A stretch of DNA of 64,000 bases, from assembly GCA_900312665.1 (NCBI GenBank), contig ONZQ02000013.1:620001-684000 (forward strand), written 5' to 3'. Positions 31,334 through 41,393 of the stretch are shown here, in pieces; position 1 is the stretch's first letter; every line of letters begins with the position of its first letter. The notes beneath the pieces were generated by a model. That model saw only the letters and a program-made list of their open reading frames with translations, did not search any database and was not told the origin of the DNA. Origin of the DNA: Cephalotrichum gorgonifer (lineage: Eukaryota; Ascomycota; Sordariomycetes; Microascales; Microascaceae). The position numbers and the translations under genes were made by a program.

Positions 31334-33619
31334 TCAGCTAGAAAAGTCGGGATCGCTCATAGCAGAGTCTGGACTCGCGTCCATAAAGTCATCCATGTCG
31401 AACTGCACCTCTGCGAGCTTGTGGTTCTCGATCATGAGCTCCACTCGCTCGCACAGACCCTGCACAAATGTTTCGTCGTCGTCCCTTGGGCTTCCAGGAG
31501 GCTGGATGTCTAGGGCATCCGAGAGCTCCGCGTCCGAGTCGTCGTTGTCGTCCGAGAACTCGCCATCCGCGTCTTCCTCGGGGTCGCTCGGGGGCTCCAC
31601 GTACATGGGCCTCTTCCGGTCGTTCTTCGCCGTTGAGTCGTCCGAGTGGTGACCAGAGATGCGCCTACTGCGTCGAGTAGCAGGAGCAGGAGCAGAAGCA
31701 GGAGTAGGTGTGGCACCCGGTCGGGGGCGCGCCTTATTACGTTTGCTACCTGCAAGCTCGTCATTGTCCTTGGTCGCAGCTACGGGAGGTGCTGGGGCCG
31801 GTTTCGGGAGAGAACGAATTGGCGTCGGCGGTTTGCTGGGCGGCCGGAGGAACACTGCCTGGAGGCGGCCGAGCCACTCGGTCTTTAGCTCCGCACGTTG
31901 GCGCCAGCCGAGATCGAGCATCGACTTGACCACCAGATATCTCAGGTTCGGTAAGTCGCGTGCCGAGTTAATGAGTGAGTCTAAGAGCATGACGGCTGCG
32001 TCAGGCGTCCACGGTCGCACATGAACCAACTCGACATGGCGAAGGGAGCTGGGCCACGTGGGGATGGCCCCCTCTTCCAGCGCCAGCTCGAATTCCGGAT
32101 CTGCCGAGTGTGTCTCTGGAGACTTGTAACATGCCATATTGACCACCAGCTTCTCCAGCTTGGGGCAGGATTTGCCGAGGTCGACTAGGAAACCAAGGTC
32201 CAGTGCTGAGTTATGATTCAGGATTAGTGTCACGAGGTCTTGTCCGTGGGAGACCAGGAATGGCCCGAGATGCTCAGAGAGAACATTCCAGCAGTGGGTT
32301 ATCTCCAGATGTTTCAGGCGATGGGGCAGCGAGGGTAGGAGCAGCTCGCCGGAGACACAACATGCTTCTAGCACTAGATGCTCAAGATGTCCGAGACTAT
32401 TCATGACTCTTGAGCATTGTCCCGCGACGACATGCTCTTCGATCGGGATTCCGTATTCAGGCAACGGTGGTCCCATCGGCAGTGCAACGCGATTAAAGTC
32501 CTCGCCCCACAACTGGCTTTGCGTCGCGTCGTACCATAGGGGGGGGAAATTGACAAGATGCAGTTTCGTCAAATCCTGTAGCGGTCCGACTGTGTGGAGG
32601 CGGATGATGCCTTCGCTGGCAAGCAGGAAGTCGGGCAGAAGCCTCCCCGACCACTTCCAGGAGAGAATTGGGCTCGGCTTTTCGATCATTCCGGCGCGCG
32701 AGTCCATGCGGTCATCAAGGATGCGCCAGAACTCTGGGTCGGTTCTCCTACCCATCATGTCTAGATGGCGGTACGGTGGCTGGTCAAGCTCATGAGTGAC
32801 GGAGACGTGCTTGAGCCGGGGAAGGAGGCTAATCAACGTCTTCATAGTGGTGTCCTTTGGAAGGAATTCGGGGCCCAGGTGAAGCGAGTGGATCTTGCTT
32901 CGGTAGTAATATAGTGTATCCGACAGACTCAAAGTGGCAATCAACTTCTGCATCTTGTTATCTGATGTGATTCTCGGGCTGTCGTAGAGCACCGCCAAGG
33001 CAGGTCGACAGAAGGCCGTGCAGACAGTGGCCATCTGCAGCAGCCAGCCTTGCTTCAAGCCGACGGAGTCGGAGGCAGCGTAGCGGAATACTTCCGGCCA
33101 GAAAACCTGCAGTGCCGGCGTGAGCCAGTCGGGAGTGGCATTTCCCCACACGTTGTGTGAATCATTGGCGGCGCCCTTCTGAGCGGCGGCTCGGGATCTT
33201 GTAGTTACTCGCTGTCTTTTCGCCGATTTCTTTCGGCTTGTCATTTTGGACGTCCCGCGCCTTGGTCTCCCACTGGCCCCACGATCACTAAATATGGGGT
33301 AATCGCCGTCGTTGATGCTACCTTGGGCGTCGCTATTGCCAAGGTCATCGTCCAGAGTGCCCGCGCCATCAGTTGCCAATTTGGTAAAGTCCTGGGCGGC
33401 GGTGGTGGAACCTGGCTTACTAATCCGAAAACTGTCCAACAGATTTCCAGATTGACGACGACCGGCAGCATGGTCCAACGCCGCTTTCTGCCCGCGGGTT
33501 CGTGGACGGTCCCCAGTAAACGGATTCAGAAACCGTGGAGGCTTCACCTCTCGACTTGCAAGAACGCGTATTCGTGTTGAGGACCTTGTGGCCCCATTCG
33601 GGTTGGATGAAGAAGCCAT
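31334..33619 (-). CDS. Leucine-rich repeat (F-box/RNI-like) protein, function unknown
   Basis: Single-exon ORF of 761 residues. The start chosen is the ATG at 33619 in a strong CCACCATGG context; an in-frame TTG lies nine codons upstream. The N-terminus (about 1-150) is basic and disordered, with KKSAKRQR as a possible nuclear localisation signal. A block with TPDWLTPALQVFWPEVFRYA, then CRPALAVLYDSPRI, resembles the degenerate F-box-plus-first-repeat of fungal LRR proteins. Irregular leucine-rich repeats follow (LPRLKHVSVTHEL, LGHLEHLVLEACCVSGE, LPHRLKHLEITHCWNV, CPKLEKLVVNMA, LPNLRYLVVKSMLDLG). The C-terminal 170 residues are Pro/Ala-rich, then acidic (DPEEDADGEFSDDNDDSDAELSD). It may be a substrate adaptor of an SCF ligase, but Skp1 binding is not clear from sequence. 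It shares a divergent promoter region with SUZ12. Confidence 0.75.
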   Translation of the reverse strand: MASSSNPNGATRSSTRIRVLASREVKPPRFLNPFTGDRPRTRGQKAALDHAAGRRQSGNLLDSFRISKPGSTTAAQDFTKLATDGAGTLDDDLGNSDAQGSINDGDYPIFSDRGASGRPRRGTSKMTSRKKSAKRQRVTTRSRAAAQKGAANDSHNVWGNATPDWLTPALQVFWPEVFRYAASDSVGLKQGWLLQMATVCTAFCRPALAVLYDSPRITSDNKMQKLIATLSLSDTLYYYRSKIHSLHLGPEFLPKDTTMKTLISLLPRLKHVSVTHELDQPPYRHLDMMGRRTDPEFWRILDDRMDSRAGMIEKPSPILSWKWSGRLLPDFLLASEGIIRLHTVGPLQDLTKLHLVNFPPLWYDATQSQLWGEDFNRVALPMGPPLPEYGIPIEEHVVAGQCSRVMNSLGHLEHLVLEACCVSGELLLPSLPHRLKHLEITHCWNVLSEHLGPFLVSHGQDLVTLILNHNSALDLGFLVDLGKSCPKLEKLVVNMACYKSPETHSADPEFELALEEGAIPTWPSSLRHVELVHVRPWTPDAAVMLLDSLINSARDLPNLRYLVVKSMLDLGWRQRAELKTEWLGRLQAVFLRPPSKPPTPIRSLPKPAPAPPVAATKDNDELAGSKRNKARPRPGATPTPASAPAPATRRSRRISGHHSDDSTAKNDRKRPMYVEPPSDPEEDADGEFSDDNDDSDAELSDALDIQPPGSPRDDDETFVQGLCERVELMIENHKLAEVQFDMDDFMDASPDSAMSDPDFSS

Positions 33620-35985
33620 GGTGGCTAGGCGGGAGGAGTCAGTCAAACAAAGCCTTCCGTTGAAGGTAAGAGTCTCAGGAGTTTTGCCAGGTGCGGGCTA
33701 GCTCCGGGTGGTTTTAATAGTGAGAATGCCTGTGTTAGACGGGAGAGAGTGTCCTCCGGCGCAGGGGAAGAGTACGCCGAGGGTTTAGATGAGCGACTGC
33801 AGATGCATCGTCAGATGTGGAAGTAGAAATAGCAAGGGCTTGTAGGAAGCAAGGGATATGCGAGAAACTAAAGGAGGTAGATAGAACGTACGTCGATACA
33901 GCCCGAAGAGCTTCAATTCCTTGGCCGATATCTCGGTCCGGATGGGAGCTCTCGATGGAGGGGCAGCTCGCCGTGAGGAACACAAGTGGGGTGTGGACGG
34001 AGTTTCGGAATAACCAGCCTGACTGTTGAACCATGTCACTGAGCATCATGTGGGTCCCCAATTCATTTCTATGTCATGTCTGATTGGTCGAGACGTTGAA
34101 GCGCTCAAACTGGCACGTGACACTGGACCTGCTCCTTCCATTTGCGATGGATCCAAGCTTAATTCTCATCCCTGGTTGATTTTGAAGTAGGCCAACAAGG
34201 AAATATCATTCCAATCTCGTACTGGACCATCGGATTAGATAGACGACATGTGCTATCTTCATTATCCTGTGGACTGTACAATATTTTGACGCTGCTGCCG
34301 TGAACTACATACCGAGTACTCTGGACACGGCAATGCGACGCCCGGCTTCATTTGTGTCGTCCTTAGTCCCGCCCGCTAGCTATACGAGGTATCTAGATCT
34401 CTATTAACTCTTCATCCACCACTCTTTTTTTATGAGGGGAAGGCAAGATTAGCAAGAAGAGTAGAGTACTTGCGCCTTAATTCCCCATTAGTACATAGTG
34501 CCATGAAAATAGCAGTACTGGCGCGAGACTGGCTCGCCCTTAAGCGGCACTCACTCAGGAGTGGAGGTGAGGGAGGCCGCTAGACGGCTAGGCGATAGTC
34601 GAGATACCGCGAGGACATGACAACCCCTTATGCTAACGGGAGTACATGTTAGATATCCCACAACTCTTCGCGCCACACAAGTCTCGGGCATGTAATAATA
34701 ACCGAGCTGTACCTATAGTAGACGGGATTACGGAGGACAGGGCATCGAAATGGGACATATGTATCTAAGCAATATATTCATCTACTAGGATTTGGACCCC
34801 CTGCTCCATCTCGGACCCGCCTGATTCCAATTGGACAGGCGCCCTAGAGGCAAAACCCGCGGTCGGGGGGCGCGTGCTCATCTCCAAACTCCATACTTGT
34901 TGATTCTGGCTGCGCGGGAACATTTCTGTACGCGTTTATTCCTCCTCGAATGGTCCCATAGCCAAGCAAAGACGAGGAGTGATATCGCCTGCATATCCAC
35001 CTCCCCTGACCAGTCCATCTCCAAAAGGTATGAGTCTATACTTGCTTTCTTCTGTCATTTGTGTGATTCAGAAGCACTCTCGATGGCCTGTTCAGTTTGA
35101 CTTTGGTCTCTTAAGTTTCCACGTCTCAAAGCCAGGAGAAAGCTGGCTATACCTTGTATACGCCAGTCAGGCCGCGAACAGCCAACAAGAGAGCACCTCT
35201 CTTCGCCTCACCTCACATATGCACTTCTCTATCCTTTCTCCCACACTAGGCATCCTCTCCCTCTTCTTCACATCGCGAAAGTTGGAATTGGCAGCCCTTC
35301 TTTCACTTCCACTTCCATGACTTTGATTTGAGTGCCTCTTGTCATCCGAATCAATCGAACTCGCGTCATCCCCCTTTCATCCCATCCTCATCATTATTAT
35401 CCTTCCTCCCACCCCACTGAGCATTTACTTGCCTCCGTTAATTGTCATCATTTTTAATCCGTGTTCTATATTCACTCACACCCAGGCAACTAGACTTCTC
35501 TCAATTACCCGCTCATCTTTCTTCATCCTTCATCCTTGGTTCATTTCGCGCGAAGCCGTGGCGCAGCAGCAGTAGTGGAACACTACACATCACACCTAAT
35601 TGCATCACTTCTCTTTTAAACTTTATTTATTTTGGGCCTCTAGAGTCGCCTTACCGATCTCAATCTTGCGCATCTTCTAACAAATTCTCAGTCTCTACGC
35701 GCAGCAGCAGTACGCGAGATAAGCTGGAGCAGGCTGACTGGAGCAGGTTGAGGTGGTAACCGGAGTGGTCGCCTTGGCTCTTTTTGGTTTTCCCCTCTCC
35801 TGCGGGTTCCGTGGAAACACGACAGTCAATCCTTACCCCAGCTTCACATTAATCAGTGTTTCGTCGGCTACACCTGCTACCCCACAAGTCCGAGACCGAG
35901 ACTGAGATCTCCTCTCCTTCCCCCCCCAGTCTGTCCCTCATCTCAGCAATACTATGTGCATCACCTTGCACCGCCTCTCATCGTC
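33620..35985. other. Divergent intergenic region, LRR gene / SUZ12
   Basis: 2.4 kb without a recognisable gene. The last 700 bp before SUZ12 are C/T-rich and contain many short upstream ATGs, including a uORF that overlaps the SUZ12 start. A long, possibly regulated leader is likely. Confidence 0.55.
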
Positions 35986-35989
35986 ATGA
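35954..35989 (+). promoter_or_regulatory. 11-codon uORF overlapping the SUZ12 start codon (ATGA)
   Basis: ATG at 35954 opens an 11-codon frame whose TGA (35987-35989) shares bases with the SUZ12 ATG (35986-35988). This stop-start overlap is compatible with termination-reinitiation control of translation. Seen in sequence; the effect is inferred and requires that the transcript start lies upstream of 35954. Confidence 0.55.
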
Positions 35990-38371
35990 CATTGTCAACG
36001 CCGACAAAGCGCCGCCTGCCCTACCTTGGGAGGAACTGGAACCAAGGCATCTCAGGCGCGACCTCGGATGCGCGGTCGGGGCCAAGGAGCCGCGGCGATG
36101 GCATCAATGGCGTGAACGGAAGCCACGAGGGTAGGCCATCGAAGCGCCCCAGGCTAGCCCGGGATGCTACTCCCGAACCAGCCGTGGGTCCCACCAGGAG
36201 CGCGCTTCCTCGCAGCCTGCCGCTCCCCGCGCGGTCGCTGCGCATCAACGTCCTCAAAATCGCCCACAAGGAGTCCGAGAAGAGGGTGAAGCTTAACCCC
36301 ATCCTCAGCAACCTAGACGGGCCCGCCAACCCGCATGACGATGTAACTTCCACCACGGCAACGTGCAAGATCACAGTACTGGACAACTCGTCCCTTAGCA
36401 GGCACATGCCGCCGGTCCTGTACTGTCTGAGCAAGCCCTGTACCCTCAGGACGTTCAAGAGCCCGTTTGGAAGCGGGCCCATGGCCCGGGTGTATCTTGA
36501 TGAGCCGTTCTGCATCCCCGAGGCCGCCCTCAAGGTCATCAGGGAGGACACCACGTACGGCCTTGCCGATAACTACCGGCTCGACGTGGAGCTGTACGCG
36601 GGCGAGACTGGAGAGTGGCCCCCGCTCGACCTCTCCATCCCCCCAGAGCACGACACACAGGGAGGCAGGAGATGGGTCCTCCTCGCGTGTTTGGGGGATC
36701 TCTTCGAGAAGCGCCGCGCCGCGCCAGACGTGTTTCTACACCAGTACATCCGGGAGCCACTATTAGACACGGACTACGTCGCCGACATCGACGCGCGGTG
36801 GTCAACGGGGTTGGAGGACCAGCATGCAGCCCGCGAGGAGGAATTCACGCAGTCCATCACAGTCGCGAACGGGGAGTTGGGGACGACGGCCCATCAGAAC
36901 GGCTTCGTCCTGGCGGATGAAATGGTGAATGGCGACGCCCACAATGGCACTACCCGGGGCATGAGCGAGGAATTCGACGGCGAGACGACCCCCAACCGGG
37001 CGTTGCGCACCAGGGTGAACACGGTGTACAATCTGAAACAGCTCACGGATAAGGCCCACGGCAAGAAGAAGAAGAAGTCCCAGGCGCGTGACGACGGCCA
37101 CGTGTCGTATCTCCTCCCAGACGAGGTTGTCACGCTCGAGTCGTACCGGTGCGTCATTTGTGGGCAGCCGCACAAATCTATCAAGGTGCTGCGGGCCCAT
37201 CTGATCCACGGGCATCCCGAGTACAAGCATGACTTGCGCTCGACGAACGGCGTGCATCAGTTCCGCGTGACGCACAAGTACGACTGCTACTCGCCACCCC
37301 CCGACGAGTTCCAGTTCACGAGACCGGCGAAGGGGTTCGATATTGATCAACTCGTGAGGGGTAAGGGGTCGTCGAGGGAGAAGGATCCAGAGGCCCAGCG
37401 GCCGGTTCAGCTTGTAAGTGCACCACCCGTCAAAATGGCCCTGCCGACCATTATTTTGCTGGTGCAGCTGTTGCCAGCTTTACCCCCGCCTCCTACGAAC
37501 GCGTCACTAACGCGCGTGAAACTATCTAGAGACGAACTGCCCCAAAGAAGCGCCGCGAGAGGCGGAAGGTTCTAGTGCCCCACTCCAGGCAGCCCATGTA
37601 CGACCCGGTGAGCAGGGCGCGACTAGAGCCAGGCTCCGAGCTCGTGCCGCCCGAGGCCGACGACAGCTGGCGTATCCAGAAGCACAGGGATAACATAGCC
37701 GACTACGTTGACATACCGTCGCCAGAGCGCGAGTACATCACCTCCTGGGACGCGTTTAGCCTTCCCAAGTGCCTCTCCTCTGAGGTATACCTGCCGAGGA
37801 CGATGATAGAGTACACCAAGGAGAAGGCCTCGTGGATCGTCTCGTCGGTGCAGCGGCTGGAGGAGTTTTTGAAACACGTGGCGAGCCTGCAGGTGAGAGG
37901 GGTCATGGGGCAGAGGACGATGGAGGAGCTGCTGGGGATCATCGGCGAGGCGAGAGAGGAGAGGGAGCAGAATGGGGAGGTTGAAAGGGCGGGTGATGAG
38001 GACTTTGGCGGCGAGCAGGCGAGGAAGATGGAGAACTGCGCCGGGTGCGGACAGCCAGCATCGAGTATTGTGTGTTTGCTCGTGTGCTCGAATTCGGTGA
38101 GTTAAACTCCCCGCCCTCTTCACCCACCAGAGCATCTCCCATCGTTTAGATGCCATAGACCGTCATCTTTGTTTCATAATTTCGCCTGGAACACCCGGAA
38201 AAAAAGTCTTACTGACAGACGGAGCAGTCCTGCGGCCGCCACTTCCACCTCCCATGCATTCAAGGCGAGGCGAAAACAGACCCCGCGGCGGACCCCTGGT
38301 TCTGCAACGACTGCACCCCGGACTCCGAATCCGCACTGCCCCGGCGCGGAGCCTCGCCCCTCACCGCATAG
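35986..38371 (+). CDS. SUZ12: Polycomb PRC2 subunit SUZ12 (VEFS box) with C-terminal PHD finger
   Basis: Three exons: 35986-37413, 37530-38096 and 38228-38371; 712 residues. A C2H2 zinc finger sits at 389-410 (CVICGQPHKS, RAHLIHGH), as in SUZ12. The VEFS box follows after the first intron, about 490-620 (QPMYDPVSRARLEPGSE, DDSWRIQKHRDNIADYVD, EREYITSWDAF, YTKEKASWI). A C4HC3 PHD finger ends the protein: C646, C649, C662, C667, H672, C675, C691 and C694. SUZ12 is a core subunit of PRC2, which methylates H3K27 and keeps facultative heterochromatin silent; its VEFS box contacts the EZH2-type methyltransferase. The second intron (38097-38227) splits the PHD finger, and retaining it gives an immediate stop after two codons. 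A uORF overlaps the start. Identity strong; exon 3 rests on completion of the PHD ligands. Confidence 0.9.
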
Positions 38372-41300
38372 CGTGCGTTTGGCCTGCAGCAGTACGTAAC
38401 CATCATGCCGCGAGAGCCGCGCTTCTTCAGAGGACCGAGCCTGATCGTGCGAATCAAGGTTCCAGAGAGGCGGGGCCATGGCGGAGCTGCGAGGAGCAGG
38501 CGGGGCGCGAGACGTCCTGGCCGAAATTCCCAGCGCAAGAAACAGTAAAGACACGCCTGCGGACAAAGTCGTTTGAAAGGGGGAGTCGTTCACGGGAAGA
38601 GTTGAGAAGTCAGGAGGGGGGGCTGCGGCCGGGGGGATACGATACTTGAGTCGGGTGGACGGGCTAAGTGAACTACAGACTAATGTACATAAGGGGGAAG
38701 GACAGGCCAGAAAAGTGAGAGGTTCTGCGGAAAGGGCGTTCCGCGGGTTTCTTCCTTTTTATTTCCTGGTCTCCTTTTTTCATTGCTTGGGGGCCGCCGT
38801 TTTTTTGTGTTCGTTGGGGCTTTTTGTTTCTTTTTGCCTGGGTTGATATTTTTGTCATGGTTAATTGTGTATTAAATCAAGTCTTTTTTTTCTCTCTGGC
38901 TTTTTACAGCATTTACCAGGGAGTCCAGATTTAGTCTCAGATCTCTTTTTTATTGCGAGGCGATCTTTGAGCAGTGGGCAGAGATGGGAGGAGGAGGTGG
39001 CCGTCTGAGCAAGTTTCGCGCCGGATCGCCTGTATGAATCTAGGTGTAAGAGATGGGCGGTGGGGGAGGACTGAAGCGCCATTGTGGAACACTGTCCTTC
39101 ATAGCATGGCCGAATGACGGGTAGGTAAGTATTACAGTCTTCAATCGCGTGTCGATGAGCGGACATTTGGCTGTGTAGATAGCTTCCCATCAAGTAACCT
39201 ATGCCCACGTCATGTACGATCTGTAACGGCGCTTTTCGAGTCGCATGCCGATAACAATGGCGTTGTCTCTCTCTTTCTCTCTATAATGCGCTCTCCCACT
39301 CGAGCTTTGGATCCACAAAAGGTCTCTCAGAGAGGCCAGTCACTCCGAGTATATACTAGGAGCATCGCCTGTCAGATATGCCTCCCCTTCGTAGTTTGTC
39401 ACGATCCCAGTTTCGAATGCTTTACTGCCCGCGCATGAGTTCAATCTGATGACGATGGCTTTTCCCTCTCCTGCCGCTCGCTGTCCCAAAATGTCTACAG
39501 AGTATTCTCTGGCTCTTTCTCAGATGTGGTGGTTCGAATGTCGCTCGTACCCCCTTCACTTTCTTTCAAGCCCTCGCGAAACTTTCCAGACTCAGGCCTG
39601 CTATTATATAGCTGAAGTTGTTTTGTCCGCCAGCATCGCCAGATGTCAAGCACACACCCCCCATTTCTCCTTTGAAGCGCAGCAACCAAAACAGATTGCG
39701 ATGTGGCAGACTATACACTTCTTCTACTCGTGCTCCCACACGACTCCACCGGGAGGTGTAGCTTGGAAGGGTGGTGTATAGTCCATGGTCCACATATCAC
39801 TGTCCATGTTGAGAGTATGGCAACGAGAATAACCTCTTACAAGTCATGAATCCCAACAGTCACGGATGACAACATATGCCATATGCCCATCCGCGTTTAC
39901 CCCCCCCCCCCCCCTTTTTTTCCCCCCAACACACTTACTCTCTCGACCTAAACATACATGTCGACAATACGGCTCCTCGTTTGCGGCCACTCTTAGGAAG
40001 TCCTTGCATACACCCAACGGAACCGGTGTTGTAATCGTAGGCAGAGGTAGGTATAGATGGATAGGAATCGCCAGTCCGCACCCACTCTTCCTACCTCGCA
40101 ACCTCGCACCCTCGGCCAAGTGTTATGGCTGGCGAGCCGATCTCTTCTCCACGCTTCAAAGGCACCAGCTATACTTCTAGCCTTTCCTGGGCATATAACC
40201 GATATATTCATGTCATCAATCAGCGGAGTCGGTGGTATCTAATCTTCTACCAGTATCTACGTAGCCCGGGCCTACACATGCCTTGCTAATTAGGGTGAAG
40301 GGGTTAGAGCCGCAAGGTATGTTTCTCACATTGCCCACACCCATATATGTTAGCCACAATACTAGTGCATGAAACACTGGTTCTCGACTGTCCCATCATA
40401 TCATCCGAGTTCGAATGTGATATAGCAGCACAGTGCAGTAGTACTTGCAACAGTACGCGTTGTGTGGGGTGTTTGGATCGGCGAGTTTTATAGACGGTCA
40501 TTATTCGTATAGGAACGTGTATGACACGGAACGTCTCTTCTCTAACCTAGTCGAGTAAAAGCATAAACTAACTTCAATACCTGATCCTCATCCAAAAAAG
40601 GTGGAAGTAGACTGAATAAAAAAGCGACCACTTACACAAGTTCGTATATAGACATGAAGCTCTAGTTTGCAGGAGGTAATACGTGGCAGGCCGACCAACG
40701 CCAATTAAGAGGAGGAAGCGGCTGCATAGGCGAGGCTTATACATACATGTATACACTTGCTTTCGTTACAGAAAAGTTGTGAAATACGAATCTCGGGCAG
40801 TTCGGTATGATGTTATTACGTAATGACACAGGAGTATACAGCGGCGAGAGGAAGGACGAAAGAGGGGGAATAATTATAAGTCTGGGGAAGGAACTGCTTT
40901 CAAGGTTGGTTGGAGTGGCAATCCCCGTTCCGTTGTCATGTATTCTGGGAAGTAGGGCTAGATAGCAGAGGCGACTTGGAAGTTCTCTACCACGCGAGCT
41001 TGTTGTATACCCGACCCCGACGGATAGCCCTCCTGGGTCAAGGAGCTGTTGAAGAGAACTTTCACATAAACAGGTCAGTCTGGCTTGCAAAGTGCAATCA
41101 AAAAGAAGAAGAAGGTGAAGGTGAATAGGGGAGAGAGACGGAGGGACAGCATAGATTACACAGTGAAAATCACGTCCTAGGATAAAGAAAGAAAGAAGAA
41201 GAGACAAGGGCACAAGTAAAAAAAACCTTGTATTCGCAATCCCATCCATCCCATTATCTAACAAAAGACCGTACACACTACGGGGGAGAGGGGGGAAACC

Positions 41301-41393
41301 CGCTTAACAAACTTGGCCGCCCCTATTCCTTTCCCCATCCCTCCCTCCTCCATGCACCCACCCATCTTGCACCCACCCATCTTATACCCTGTT
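38372..41393. other. Convergent 3' intergenic region, SUZ12 / SF3B2
   Basis: 3.0 kb with no ORF of recognisable family. Homopolymer runs are frequent, including C15-T7-C6 at about 39900-39927. Both 3' UTRs must lie here; the rest appears to be spacer. Confidence 0.55.
39900..39927. repeat. C15-T7-C6 homopolymer tract
   Basis: Uninterrupted pyrimidine run of C15, T7 and C6 in spacer DNA. The lengths are likely to be unreliable in the assembly. Confidence 0.85.
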
